From 2-12-FULL-35-23 sp965196985 (GTDB taxonomy: Bacteria > Pseudomonadota > Gammaproteobacteria > UBA12402): a stretch of 64,000 nucleotides of DNA. The translations under genes were made by a program, and so were the position numbers. Location: NCBI GenBank assembly GCA_965196985.1, contig CBDALO010000051.1, forward strand, positions 30,300-94,299, written 5' to 3'. This document shows, one piece after another, positions 16,822 through 26,190 of this stretch. The notes beneath the pieces were generated by a model. It was not told where the DNA came from and searched no databases. It saw only the letters and a program-made list of their open reading frames with translations. Positions within the stretch are counted from its first letter, which is position 1, and each line of letters opens with the position of its first letter.

Positions 16822-19779
16822 ATGCTACCTAAACTTGATGCAATCCACACACTTTCACCTTTAAGCCGACGGTTTATTGCTGAACTACGTCAAAGTGGCT
16901 TCCAAGGTAATATAAATACAGACGCTGGCACACGCTTAGTGAATGCGACTGACAACAGTGCCTACCAACTAATACCACAAACAGTGCTAACACCACGCTG
17001 TCAGGCTGATGTAGTTTTAATTTTTCAACTAGCACAACTAGATAGATTTCATACTATTAACTTTACACCCAGAGGTGGTGGCACTGGAACTAATGGTCAA
17101 TCACTTAATAGTGGATTTATCGTTGATTGCTCCAAATACATGAACAACGTTCTAGAGCTCAATCTTGCCGAAGGTTGGATCAAAGTAGAGCCCGGTGTAG
17201 TGCTGGACCAACTTAATGATTATTTAAAACCTCACGGTATTTTTTTCCCATTAGCAATTTCTCCAAGCAATCGCGCCACCTTGGGTGGCATGGCAAATAC
17301 CGATGCCTGTGGTAAAGGCTCTATTTATTATGGGAAAACGAGTGATCATATTATCGAGCTAACAACCATTTATAGTGACGGTACCATTCACACCAGTCAT
17401 GAGGTTAACTTAAACACCTTAGAGCACCTTAAACAACAACCAGGTTTACTCGGTAACATCTATCGCCAAATTGATGATACAGTTTGCCGCTGCCAACAAA
17501 AAATAGCACAGCAATTTCCTAAAATCACTCGTCGTATGACAGGCTATAACTTAGCCCAAGTCTATTCAACCAAACGCGATCAATTTAACCTTAATGCTAT
17601 TTTAATTGGTTCAGAAGGAACTCTAGGCATCGTCACTGAACTTAAATTAAAGCTCACCCCGCTACCCAAATTTAAAAAGCTAGTCGTGCTGCAATATCAT
17701 AGCTTTGACGCTGCATTACACCATGGCCAACGACTATTAAATTACCAGCCTGCCGCGATTGAAACTATCGATCAAACCCTAATGCGATTAGCTAAAACCG
17801 ATATCGTTTATAGCTCAGTTAAAAACTACCTAACTGACCCAAAAGCAAAAGCGCTAACCTTGGTCGAATTCATTGGCGAAAGTGAAGTAGAGTTAAACCA
17901 ACAAATTCAAGCGTTACTAAATGAAGCAACTTCACCTGCAAGTAGTATCAAGCAGGTTCATAATGAAGCCGACTATCATCAACTCTGGGAGCTACGCAAA
18001 AAAAGCGTTGGCTTGCTTGGTAAAACAGCTAGCAAACGCAAACCGACATCTGGCATGGAAGACACAGCGGTTCCTCCGGAGCAATTAGCTGAATTTATTC
18101 GTGATTTTCGTGCCCTGCTTGACGAGAAGGGTCTGCAATATGGCATGTTTGGCCATATCGATGCAGGTTGTTTACATGTCAGACCTGCGCTTGATTTAAG
18201 TGACCCAAATGATGAAGCGCTTTATCACGAACTATCAGATAAAGTTGCTGAACTTACCCATCGTTATGGCGGGCTAATGTGGGGTGAACATGGAAAAGGG
18301 TTTCGCAGTCAATATACACCTTTATTCTTCGGCGAAGAGCTTTACAATGAACTACGTAAAATTAAACAAAGCTTCGACCCCTACAACCAACTTAACCCGG
18401 GGAAAATTGCCACCCCATTTGATCTAGAGAATAAAGTTGTAACCATTACCGCAAAAAAACGCGGTCACTTTGACCGTCGTATTGAACCTCGCTTGCGTGA
18501 TAAATACAACAACCCACTAAGCTGCAATGGTAACGGGGCTTGCTTTAACTATGCTACTAATAATGTGATGTGCCCCTCTTATAAAGTAACCCGCGATCGC
18601 CGCCACTCTCCTAAAGGCCGAGCAAGCTTGATAAGAGAATGGTTACGTTTATTAACGCTACAAAACAAATCATCACAACTCTTCAATTTCCGCTGGCTAA
18701 ACACTTTACAAAAAAACTTGGGTAGTTATGATTTTTCTAACGAAGTTTATGAAGCAATGCGTGGTTGCTTAGGCTGTAAAGCCTGTGCAACTCAGTGTCC
18801 TATTAATATTGATATCCCTAATAGCAAAGCAAAATTCTTGGCGACTTATCACACCCGTTATCTACGCTCTTGGCGTGATTTACTAATTGCTCACTCAGAA
18901 CAGATTGCTAAGCTACAAAGTAAATTACCTTGGCTATGGCGCTTAATAGGGCTTTTCCCTTTGAGCAAACACCTCCTTAAAGTTTTCTTTCGTTTAGTCG
19001 ATACGCCTCTACCTAGCTCACCAGGCCTAGCTAAACTAGCTCGTCGCCACTCAGTACCAATATTAAGTGTTAACCAACTATTAGCCCATCCTGATAAAAA
19101 CAAACTTATCGTCATCGTACAAGATTGGCTAACCAGCACTTATCAAGCTTCTTTGGTTATTGCTGCTTATAAGTTACTTAATAAATTGGGTTATCAAACC
19201 TACTTGTTGAAGTCATTCCCCAATGGCAAACCTTTACATAATGCAGGCTACTTAAAACGATTCCACCATCTCGCTCAGCACAATGCCAAACAACTCAGTA
19301 AACTCTCACAGGCAGGCATCACTCTAGTCGGCATTGAACCAAGTATTACCTTAACTTATCGACAAGAGTATCGTGAAGCTCTCAGTAATACCGGCTTTAC
19401 TGTCCATTTATTTGAAGAGTGGCTAAGCCAACAAAACCTTGACTTTGTTAAAAAGGACACGCCTGACAATTACATTTTATTAATGCACTGTAGCGAACAA
19501 GCAGCAGCAACAATTCATGCTCAACAATGGCAAGCAGTATTTGAAAAATTCGGCCTAGGACTCACTATCCCAAGTGTTGGTTGCTGCGGCATGGCTGGTA
19601 GCTATGGCCATGAACTCGAACATCAAGCCAACTCAAAACAGCTTTATCAAATGAGTTGGCAACCGCTAATTACTCAACAACAGCTAGTCTTAGCTAGTGG
19701 CTTCTCTTGTCACTGTCAACTTAGCCGCCTATCAAATAAAAAGCTAGCTCACCCTATTGAGATTTTATTACAAGCTTGA
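16822..19779 (+). CDS. FAD-linked oxidase with Fe-S domain, YdiJ-like D-2-hydroxyglutarate dehydrogenase
   Basis: A 985-residue fusion protein. The N-terminal half is a VAO-type FAD domain (PRGGGTGTNGQS, ISPSNRATLGGMANTDACG) followed by the FAD-oxidase C-terminal domain (GMFGHIDAGCLHVRP, WGEHGKGFRS, DPYNQLNPGKI). The C-terminal half carries a ferredoxin-like cluster motif (CLGCKACATQCPIN), an additional CNGNGACFN / MCPSYKVT cysteine set, and a CCG-type motif (SVGCCGMAG). Length and order match E. coli YdiJ (about 1018 residues), a D-2-hydroxyglutarate dehydrogenase making 2-oxoglutarate. Membrane helices are absent, so electrons probably pass to the quinone pool or a partner. The gene follows the HglS-like gene by two bases, strongly suggesting cotranscription and a joint pathway. 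D-lactate dehydrogenase activity is the main alternative. Confidence 0.85.
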   Translation: MLPKLDAIHTLSPLSRRFIAELRQSGFQGNINTDAGTRLVNATDNSAYQLIPQTVLTPRCQADVVLIFQLAQLDRFHTINFTPRGGGTGTNGQSLNSGFIVDCSKYMNNVLELNLAEGWIKVEPGVVLDQLNDYLKPHGIFFPLAISPSNRATLGGMANTDACGKGSIYYGKTSDHIIELTTIYSDGTIHTSHEVNLNTLEHLKQQPGLLGNIYRQIDDTVCRCQQKIAQQFPKITRRMTGYNLAQVYSTKRDQFNLNAILIGSEGTLGIVTELKLKLTPLPKFKKLVVLQYHSFDAALHHGQRLLNYQPAAIETIDQTLMRLAKTDIVYSSVKNYLTDPKAKALTLVEFIGESEVELNQQIQALLNEATSPASSIKQVHNEADYHQLWELRKKSVGLLGKTASKRKPTSGMEDTAVPPEQLAEFIRDFRALLDEKGLQYGMFGHIDAGCLHVRPALDLSDPNDEALYHELSDKVAELTHRYGGLMWGEHGKGFRSQYTPLFFGEELYNELRKIKQSFDPYNQLNPGKIATPFDLENKVVTITAKKRGHFDRRIEPRLRDKYNNPLSCNGNGACFNYATNNVMCPSYKVTRDRRHSPKGRASLIREWLRLLTLQNKSSQLFNFRWLNTLQKNLGSYDFSNEVYEAMRGCLGCKACATQCPINIDIPNSKAKFLATYHTRYLRSWRDLLIAHSEQIAKLQSKLPWLWRLIGLFPLSKHLLKVFFRLVDTPLPSSPGLAKLARRHSVPILSVNQLLAHPDKNKLIVIVQDWLTSTYQASLVIAAYKLLNKLGYQTYLLKSFPNGKPLHNAGYLKRFHHLAQHNAKQLSKLSQAGITLVGIEPSITLTYRQEYREALSNTGFTVHLFEEWLSQQNLDFVKKDTPDNYILLMHCSEQAAATIHAQQWQAVFEKFGLGLTIPSVGCCGMAGSYGHELEHQANSKQLYQMSWQPLITQQQLVLASGFSCHCQLSRLSNKKLAHPIEILLQA

Positions 19780-19783
19780 TGGG

Positions 19784-20215
19784 TTAAAGAGCAGCAGCAA
19801 GAGCAAGTGTACTTTCATCCACACCTACTTCAGCAGCCACATCAGAACCAAGGCTTGAGGTTATGTCCGCCTCTTGATCAGAGCGTAGGATTTTACCCAT
19901 ATTCATACTTGGCTGAGAGCCATCCTTTTTATGCGGATTACCACTTACCTCACGAGCACTACGCTGCTGAATAACTCCTAAATCAGACTCAACTACATCA
20001 CTACTTACTACTGCCGTAATAGCCTCCCCTGCTTCCTTAACTATTTCTAAGGCTGCATTATCAAGTTTATCACGTAGAGTTTGACTGTTTTGCTCAGCTT
20101 TTAAAGCAGATACAGTTGCATCAAGGGTTTGATTAGATTTTTCATCTGGTAATGGTTGCGAGTCAGAAGCAAGCGCATCAATACTCATTAGCTCTTCTTG
20201 TATATTATTACTCAT
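19784..20215 (-). CDS. Hypothetical small acidic/Ala-rich protein with QR..NP..DG motif
   Basis: A 143-residue protein without a recognised domain. The ATG at 20215 is chosen because GGAGGAAA stands just before it; the longer frame to 20272 lacks a ribosome site. The sequence is helical and polar in the middle (ALEIVKEAGEAITAVV) and ends in a small hydrophobic stretch (LALAAAL). The segment QRSAREVSGNPHKKDG aligns without gaps with QRASVSITSNPYQGDG of the next gene (20428), which is divergent from it. No signal peptide or membrane segment is seen. The shared motif suggests the two are related or exported by the same route; this is inference. Confidence 0.6.
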   Translation of the reverse strand: MSNNIQEELMSIDALASDSQPLPDEKSNQTLDATVSALKAEQNSQTLRDKLDNAALEIVKEAGEAITAVVSSDVVESDLGVIQQRSAREVSGNPHKKDGSQPSMNMGKILRSDQEADITSSLGSDVAAEVGVDESTLALAAAL

Positions 20216-20427
20216 AAAGTTTCCTCCAGTTTCTCTGGCTAAGGATATAAATTCTTCATTTAAAACACTCACTGTAGCAACGATATATTGCTTTTTTTAG
20301 TCCGACTAAAAGCGAACAAATTATCCCTCTTTATTACTGCCTAATAAATTACCAGGCCGCCATGTGATTTGAAAAGCTTTATTAAACAGCTTATAGTTGT
20401 TTATATAATAAACAAAGTGAGCAGATT

Positions 20428-21549
20428 ATGAGCGACGACCAAGACGAATCACTAGACATTCAACCACCTGAGCCTGACTCACGGTCATTAACAGAGGAAG
20501 ATACCGCGAGCCTTGATCCAGCAGCAGTACAAAGCGAAACGCTTGCTTCAATTGGACCTGAGTCTGAGCCTGCCCCTAAACCCGGAGACTCTAAACCCGG
20601 TGAGCCTGACCCTACCCCCGAGTCTAAAGCTCAGCCAGAACCAACCAATCAAGAACCAAGCCCAGAAGCAAAGAAAGATAACTCACTAGATAGCAACCTT
20701 TTGCTTGCTATATTGCAGCTGATATTTGGCCTCGGTAACGAACCAGACGTAGCAGAAGAAAAAAAACCTGAGGCTAAAAAGCCAGAGCAACAGCAGCAGC
20801 AAACAAAAAAGGCCGGTCAAAAAGAAGAAAAAGCCGAAGAAAAACACGAAGCAACCGAAGAAAGCAGTGCCGAAGCAGAAACTGAACTGACCGAAACCGC
20901 AGAAGCTGATGCCGACTCTGAAGGAGAACTCGATGAAGGTATAGAAGCTGCCCCTGAACCAGAACCTAGCGAAGCTTTGACTTACCCCGAACCAGAACCA
21001 GAACCTGACGAAGGCATAGAAGCTGACGCCGGCTCTGAAGAAGAGCTTACTGACGAACTCGTAGTAGAGGCTGGCGCAGCAAGTGAAGTAACACGGCTAG
21101 CGGATACTCAAAGAGAGGGGGTTGCAATCGCTAGTACCCAAGGCACTGAAAATGAGGTTAGAGGCGAACGAGTGGTTGAGGGGCAAGCTCAAGCCAGCGC
21201 TAGCATGGACTCTAGAACTATTCAGTACGATGAAAGGATAGGCTCAGAAGTTGGTGGCTCTGAAGCCTTAGCCGGTACAGCACCAGGAGCCGTCCCTGAA
21301 GCTGACCTTGACCCAAGCCTTGGTGAAAGTATAGAAACGGAAACTGACCCAGTAGCAATGCAACGAGCCAGCGTTTCAATTACTAGCAACCCTTATCAAG
21401 GTGATGGTGAGCTCAGTATCAACCCAATAAGCTCAGGACTATCAGATGCTGGAGAAGCCTTATCAGGTGCGACCGAAGGTATTGGATCAGGGTTAGTAGA
21501 AGCAGCTTCTGAAGTAATTGAAAGTGCCGGCAACACCCTTAGCATGTAG
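20428..21549 (+). CDS. Hypothetical Glu/Pro-rich acidic protein, effector-like
   Basis: A 373-residue, strongly acidic, low-complexity protein. Residues 1-80 are Pro/Glu-rich; a short hydrophobic stretch NLLLAILQLIFGLG lies near residue 90-105; residues 110-210 are E/A/K/Q repeats including PEPEPEPDEGIEAD and a similar DEGIEAAPEPEPSE; the C-terminus has QRASVSITSNPYQGDG then a glycine/alanine helix (GSGLVEAASEVIES). It may be a secreted effector or a surface-linked disordered protein. Base composition shows GAA/GCx bias typical of repeats. It shares a motif with the divergent gene ending at 19784. No function can be named. The start has only a weak GTGAGC-type ribosome site. Confidence 0.6.
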   Translation: MSDDQDESLDIQPPEPDSRSLTEEDTASLDPAAVQSETLASIGPESEPAPKPGDSKPGEPDPTPESKAQPEPTNQEPSPEAKKDNSLDSNLLLAILQLIFGLGNEPDVAEEKKPEAKKPEQQQQQTKKAGQKEEKAEEKHEATEESSAEAETELTETAEADADSEGELDEGIEAAPEPEPSEALTYPEPEPEPDEGIEADAGSEEELTDELVVEAGAASEVTRLADTQREGVAIASTQGTENEVRGERVVEGQAQASASMDSRTIQYDERIGSEVGGSEALAGTAPGAVPEADLDPSLGESIETETDPVAMQRASVSITSNPYQGDGELSINPISSGLSDAGEALSGATEGIGSGLVEAASEVIESAGNTLSM

Positions 21550-21565
21550 TGAAACCTTAAACAAG

Positions 21566-22408
21566 CTAATTCACCCCCCGGCTTTGACGAATCTGCTCGT
21601 AAGCTGCTTTGATACGCTGAACTTTTTCAGTGGCTTTTTGCATCTCTTGCTCAGATAAACCTTTCGACATCAGTTTATCCGGGTGATACTTACTCATTAA
21701 ACGCCGATAAGCCTTTTTTAGCTCAGCATCAGTGGCTTTTTCTGATACTCCTAATAGCTTATAAGCCTCACTTAAAGAGCCAGTAAAAGGGCTGCGCCCC
21801 GTCGATTGTTGATATGAAGAACCACCGGTTTGCTGATAGTGCTGATATTGCTGCTGCCAACGCTGTTGCCAACCAAAAATAGCATCGTAATAAGAAAAGT
21901 TAAGCTGCGTAATCCCTAATGCATGGGCAATTTGTTGCAACACAGGTTTGAGCTGATCTTTTACTACACCATCAGCATAGTCCATCTGTACTTGAGAGTT
22001 CACGAACAAATAAAGCAGCTTTGTTCGCCCGCCAGCAGCTTGCCGCACTCGCTGCAAAGTTGCACTCAAATCAAACTCAGGGCGCTTACCTTGGTAAAAC
22101 GACTTCATTGCCTCTTGACGATGTGCCGCTGTCAAATGCAGTCGTGACATTACCCGACCAGCATAGTCAATTTCCCGCTGAGAGACCTGACCATCAAGCT
22201 TGGCTATATATCCCAAACAAGCGAATAACCCATGTAGGTAATCTCGCTGCGCACCTTTATCACGCGGCATCATCTGAGCCGCGCGCAAATCAATAAAATG
22301 TCCGATGACCAAACCAATCAGACCACCTAGAGGCGGCAATAGGATTGTTCCGATAATAAAACCTATTAACTTTCCCCAAAAGGGGGTTGAAGCACGATTG
22401 AAGCTCAT
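21566..22408 (-). CDS. djlA: DjlA-type membrane co-chaperone
   Basis: A 280-residue protein with one N-terminal membrane segment containing glycine repeats (GKLIGFIIGTILLPPLGGLIG), a central TerB-like helical domain (ACLGYIAKLDGQVSQREIDYAGRVM) and a C-terminal J-domain with the invariant HPD in LMSKYHPDKL. This order is specific to DjlA, which stimulates DnaK at the inner membrane. The ATG at 22408 is preferred over the TTG at 22423. A Gln/Tyr-rich linker (QQRWQQQYQHYQQ) sits before the J-domain. It is divergent from waaA with a short shared promoter region. Confidence 0.93.
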   Translation of the reverse strand: MSFNRASTPFWGKLIGFIIGTILLPPLGGLIGLVIGHFIDLRAAQMMPRDKGAQRDYLHGLFACLGYIAKLDGQVSQREIDYAGRVMSRLHLTAAHRQEAMKSFYQGKRPEFDLSATLQRVRQAAGGRTKLLYLFVNSQVQMDYADGVVKDQLKPVLQQIAHALGITQLNFSYYDAIFGWQQRWQQQYQHYQQTGGSSYQQSTGRSPFTGSLSEAYKLLGVSEKATDAELKKAYRRLMSKYHPDKLMSKGLSEQEMQKATEKVQRIKAAYEQIRQSRGVN

Positions 22409-22527
22409 TAAATTTCTGCTCAAGTAAAAAACCGCCTCATCATAACAAAAAACAACGCTATTAACGATTTACTTAATGAGCAAAGTGTGTTTTATTGCCT
22501 CTCGCAACCTTAACGCAAGGAGTTATC

Positions 22528-23793
22528 GTGCGATTACTTTATTGTTTATTTGTCTACTGTGCAGCACCTTTTGCTGTACTTCGGTTATTATGGCGCTCTC
22601 GTAAAGCTCCCGCTTATCGACAACGTATAGGCGAACGCTTTGCTTGTTTTGACCTACCCAAAGAATACCAGGGCGGCATCTGGATACACACCGTTTCCGT
22701 CGGTGAGGTTATTGCTGCTGCTCCCCTAATTATCGCATTAACTAAACGTTACCCTGACAAAAAATTTATCGTTACCACACTAACGCCAACCGGTAGTGAA
22801 CGAGTAAAAGCTTTACTACCCAAAACTATCTATCATATCTATGCACCTTACGACTTACCGTGTGCAGTTAAGCGCTTTTTAAATCAACTACAACCCAAGC
22901 TTCTTATCCTAATGGAGACCGAGCTTTGGCCTAATATTTTACATTACTGTCAGGCTCGTCAAATACCTTGCTTGCTTGCTAATGCTCGCTTATCAGAGCG
23001 CTCTTTCCGTGGCTATAACCGCTTTCAACCACTTGCCAAGCATATGATGCAAGCTTTAAGTATCATTGCCGCACAAGCAGAGCCTGATGCTGAACGCTTT
23101 ATTAAACTTGGCGCAAATCGCAACAATGTACGGATCACTGGTAACGTCAAATTTGATATGGAAATCCCAGCCAGCCTTATTGAAGCAGCAGAAGTATTAC
23201 GACAACAACTTGGGGCACATCGCGCAATCTTTATTGCTGCTAGCACCCACGAGGGCGAAGATGAACAAATCTTAGAAGCCTTTAAGCAAATCAAACAAGC
23301 AATACCACAAGCTTTATTAATGCTTGTGCCAAGGCACTTAGAGCGCTTTAACAAAGTAGCTATTCTTTGTGAGAAGGCTGGCTTGCGTGTCACACGCCGC
23401 AGCAAGGACACCCCTTGCACAAACGAAACTGATGTATTTTTAGGCGATACCATGGGCGAACTGCGTTTGTTCTTTGGCGCAGCTGATGTCGCCTTTATTG
23501 GTGGTAGCCTAGTTCCTCATGGTGGACATAACATGCTAGAGTCTGCGGCTTTCAATTTACCTGTCTTATCCGGACCTCACGTGTTTAATTTCCTTAAAGT
23601 ATCAAGGCTAATGAATGAAGCTCAAGCTCTAATCACTGTTCACAATGCCAAAGAACTAGCTGAGCGAGTTGTTACCCTGCTACAAAAACCTGAACTACGT
23701 CAACAGCTCGGTCAACAAGGTAAAGAAGTTGTTGATGCCAATCGTGGTGCCTTAGAAAAACATTTACAATTAGTCGATAAGCTCTTATCGTAA
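22528..23793 (+). CDS. waaA: 3-deoxy-D-manno-octulosonic acid (Kdo) transferase
   Basis: WaaA/KdtA adds Kdo residues to lipid A precursor at the inner membrane. The 421-residue protein shows an N-terminal membrane anchor, the GERFACF block, WIHTVSVGEVIAAAPL, METELWPN, ARLSERSFRGY, ASTHEGEDE and LVPRHLERF. The donor-binding C-terminal block is GGSLVPHGGHNMLESA. The GTG at 22528 is chosen because AAGGAG is six bases upstream; the longer TTG start at 22495 has none. Length fits the family (about 425). A transporter gene follows 26 bases downstream, so they may share a message. Confidence 0.96.
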   Translation: MRLLYCLFVYCAAPFAVLRLLWRSRKAPAYRQRIGERFACFDLPKEYQGGIWIHTVSVGEVIAAAPLIIALTKRYPDKKFIVTTLTPTGSERVKALLPKTIYHIYAPYDLPCAVKRFLNQLQPKLLILMETELWPNILHYCQARQIPCLLANARLSERSFRGYNRFQPLAKHMMQALSIIAAQAEPDAERFIKLGANRNNVRITGNVKFDMEIPASLIEAAEVLRQQLGAHRAIFIAASTHEGEDEQILEAFKQIKQAIPQALLMLVPRHLERFNKVAILCEKAGLRVTRRSKDTPCTNETDVFLGDTMGELRLFFGAADVAFIGGSLVPHGGHNMLESAAFNLPVLSGPHVFNFLKVSRLMNEAQALITVHNAKELAERVVTLLQKPELRQQLGQQGKEVVDANRGALEKHLQLVDKLLS

Positions 23794-23819
23794 TCATCCA
23801 TTAAGCACTAACTAATGAA

Positions 23820-24707
23820 ATGTTACGATCTATTATACTACTCGCATTACTCGGCTTCCTTTGGGGCTCTGGCTATTCGTTAGCACGTTATGCTATGACC
23901 CACGGGGTCTTACCACTGGGATATGCTTTTTGGCAAAGCTGGGGGCCGGCTTTACTGCTATTCATCTTTTTACGCTTACAGCGAGTTAAACTACAGCTAT
24001 CTCGGCAGCACATTATTTACTACATCATTACCGGCCTACTCGGCATCGCTATCCCCAACACTGTCATTTATATTGCAGCAGCTCACTTACCTGCTGGCGT
24101 TTTAGCTTTAGTCGTAAACACTGTCCCGGTTTTTTCTTACCCACTCGCCTTACTTGTTGCGCAAGAAAGGGCTAGCTTAATCCGATTACTAGGGGTTTTA
24201 TTTGGTATCGCAGGCCTACTTTGTATTTTATTACCTAAAGCAGGCCTACCTTCCCAGCATGCCATTCCTTGGGTAATCATTGCACTTTTAGCTCCATTGT
24301 CATTTTCTTGTTGTGCAATTTTTAGTAGCAAATATCGTCCAAAGAATACTGACTCTGTGTCTTTATCTATGGGAATGCTACTTGCTTCTGCCATACTTCT
24401 TACCCCGGTTGTCTTCGCACTTGGACAGTTTTTCTCACCTTTACCTCCTTATCACTGGGTTAGCTTGATCGTTTTGTTAGAAATCGTTCTTTCTAGCATT
24501 GGTTATATTTTATTTTTTGAGCTATTACGAGTTGCAGGACCTGTCTATTACAGCCTAGTAGGCGGTCTAGTTAGTTTGACTGGACTCTTTTGGGGCTCTA
24601 TCATCTTTGGTGAACGTTTAACTGCATGGATTGCTTTAGCGGCATTATTGATTTTAATTGCAATTACTTTGGTCACGCTAAAGCTTAGCGCTTATAAGAA
24701 AACTTAA
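23820..24707 (+). CDS. EamA/DMT-family transporter
   Basis: A 295-residue membrane protein with about ten hydrophobic segments arranged as two EamA repeats. The first begins LLALLGFLWGSGYSLARYAM and the second covers WVIIALLAPLSFSCCAIFSSKY onward; each ends in the GERLT / QERASL type signature before the last helix. Such proteins export or import small metabolites across the inner membrane; the substrate is unknown. The following gene starts directly after its stop codon. Confidence 0.88.
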   Translation: MLRSIILLALLGFLWGSGYSLARYAMTHGVLPLGYAFWQSWGPALLLFIFLRLQRVKLQLSRQHIIYYIITGLLGIAIPNTVIYIAAAHLPAGVLALVVNTVPVFSYPLALLVAQERASLIRLLGVLFGIAGLLCILLPKAGLPSQHAIPWVIIALLAPLSFSCCAIFSSKYRPKNTDSVSLSMGMLLASAILLTPVVFALGQFFSPLPPYHWVSLIVLLEIVLSSIGYILFFELLRVAGPVYYSLVGGLVSLTGLFWGSIIFGERLTAWIALAALLILIAITLVTLKLSAYKKT

Positions 24708-25469
24708 ATGAAAACTTTACTGACTTCTCTACATCTACACCGCCCCAGCGAATGGTTACTGCCTTGCTTGCAAACTTTTTGGCTTATTTGGATCGCTGCA
24801 GTTGGTTTACCTAACTGGGATATACTAATTGGTTTTTTCATTTGCTCTTATTTATTATATGGTTTTATGAGTTTAGCAATTGCGGCTATCGATCAGCATA
24901 AACCTGACATTAAGCTCAACCGCTTACATACCACTGAATTACTCGCCTTACTGTTAGTGTTGATTATTATTTTAGACTTACTAACTAATTGGCTCACAAT
25001 TTGGCTATCATTGGTTAGCTTTGCCTTTTTAGCTCTCACTCTTATATTTCACACTCGAATCAAATGGCTTTCAAAAATTTGCTACGCTGGCACTTGGGCT
25101 TGGTTTGCCCCACTCGCCTTTAGCGCACAAAACAAAGATCTAGAAACTATTAGCTGGCTATCAATTGCCGTAATCCTTTGCTGGACATTAACCTGGCGCA
25201 GCATTCAAGCACGTGCTTGTAGCAATAAAACTTACTCCAACAGCTTGCCTATTGCTTTGTTAATGGCTGCAAGCTTTGCTTTCTTTATTCTAATTGGCAT
25301 GTTATCAGGACAAGCTTTTTGGTACTTTGGCCTACTACTTATCGTTTTCGCCACTTTACTATTCTTACTTGAGTTATTACATAAAAGTAAAGCCAAGCAA
25401 ACCTTACTTTACTTACCCTTCATTAATGTAGTTATTTTAGCTGGAATTATATTGAGTTATTCGTATTAG
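24708..25469 (+). CDS. Hypothetical multi-pass membrane protein, UbiA-like
   Basis: A 253-residue protein with about seven to eight membrane helices. Between helices 2 and 3 it has AAIDQHKPDIKLNRLH, which sits where UbiA prenyltransferases have the NDxxDxxxD prenyl-binding loop followed by a KNR/RPL block. Only part of that motif is present, so a true prenyltransferase activity is doubtful. The ATG abuts the stop of the EamA gene, indicating translational coupling. It could be a divergent UbiA-fold enzyme or an unrelated membrane protein. Confidence 0.5.
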   Translation: MKTLLTSLHLHRPSEWLLPCLQTFWLIWIAAVGLPNWDILIGFFICSYLLYGFMSLAIAAIDQHKPDIKLNRLHTTELLALLLVLIIILDLLTNWLTIWLSLVSFAFLALTLIFHTRIKWLSKICYAGTWAWFAPLAFSAQNKDLETISWLSIAVILCWTLTWRSIQARACSNKTYSNSLPIALLMAASFAFFILIGMLSGQAFWYFGLLLIVFATLLFLLELLHKSKAKQTLLYLPFINVVILAGIILSYSY

Positions 25470-25490
25470 TTTTCTAAGTTGCTCTTCATC

Positions 25491-25563
25491 TAACTTGCGC
25501 GTTGCTTTTGCTCCATGGCTCGCTACGCTGCGCTTTACTTACGCAAAAGCAACACGCAAGTTA
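25491..25563. repeat. Dispersed palindrome, copy 1 (21-nt arms, 31-nt loop)
   Basis: Arms TAACTTGCGCGTTGCTTTTG(C) and its inverse (25491-25511 and 25543-25563) pair at 20 of 21 positions, plus one G-T pair. The 31-base loop (25512-25542) is the reverse complement of the loop of a second palindrome at 57296-57370, with two differences. It lies 3' of two converging genes, so it may also work as a bidirectional terminator. Confidence 0.8.
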
Positions 25564-25579
25564 ATTTAGATTAGCTTGT

Positions 25580-26182
25580 TCATCTTGCCAAATGAAAAAA
25601 ACTTTCCACACCGGATAAAAACATCTGCACCGACAAGGTTGTTAAAATCATTCCCATCAAACGCTCCAAGGCGATTAAACCACGCTCGCGCAGAATGACT
25701 TGCAATTTATTGCTTAACAATAGGATCACTGTACTCACACACCATGCAATGATAAGCGCAAGCAACCACTTCATTTCTTTAGCTGGTTCACGAGAAACGA
25801 ACAGCATAATTGTCGCCATAGTTGAAGGACCAGCAATCATTGGAATAGCCAGCGGTACAATAAAAGGCTCGCCATGCTGTTTAACTTGTTCTTGAGAGTG
25901 GTCAGTAGGAAAAATCATCTTTAATGAAATTAAAAACAAAATAATCCCACCCCCAATGCTTAAAGCGGGAGTTGAAATTTGCAAGCCTTGTAAAATTGAT
26001 TTACCAGCAAAAAGGAACACGATTAAAATCAATAGAGCAATAAATGTTTCTCGCAAGATTATTGCTATGCGGCGTTTAGGATCAATACGTTTTAAATAGG
26101 AAAGAAAAACCGGGACATTACCCACCGGATCCATAATCAATACTAAAGTAATCGCAGCTGTATAAAGTGTCATAGTATGCAT
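25580..26182 (-). CDS. yhgN: MarC/YhgN family integral membrane protein
   Basis: A 200-residue protein with six membrane segments. It closely follows the E. coli YhgN pattern: LVLIMDPVGNVPVFLSYLK at the start, the AGKSILQGLQIS loop, GGGIILFLISLKMIFP, FIVPLAIPMIAGPSTMATIM and a final LERLMGMILTTLSVQMFLSGV. The function of the family is not established; early links to antibiotic resistance were not confirmed. It starts eight bases after the rubredoxin stop, so the two probably form an operon. Confidence 0.88.
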   Translation of the reverse strand: MHTMTLYTAAITLVLIMDPVGNVPVFLSYLKRIDPKRRIAIILRETFIALLILIVFLFAGKSILQGLQISTPALSIGGGIILFLISLKMIFPTDHSQEQVKQHGEPFIVPLAIPMIAGPSTMATIMLFVSREPAKEMKWLLALIIAWCVSTVILLLSNKLQVILRERGLIALERLMGMILTTLSVQMFLSGVESFFHLAR

Positions 26183-26190
26183 GGCAAAAT

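Noticed and set aside
24708..25469. Functional UbiA prenyltransferase
   Set aside because: The expected NDxxDxxxD motif is only partly present, so the entry is kept as a UbiA-like membrane protein of unknown role.
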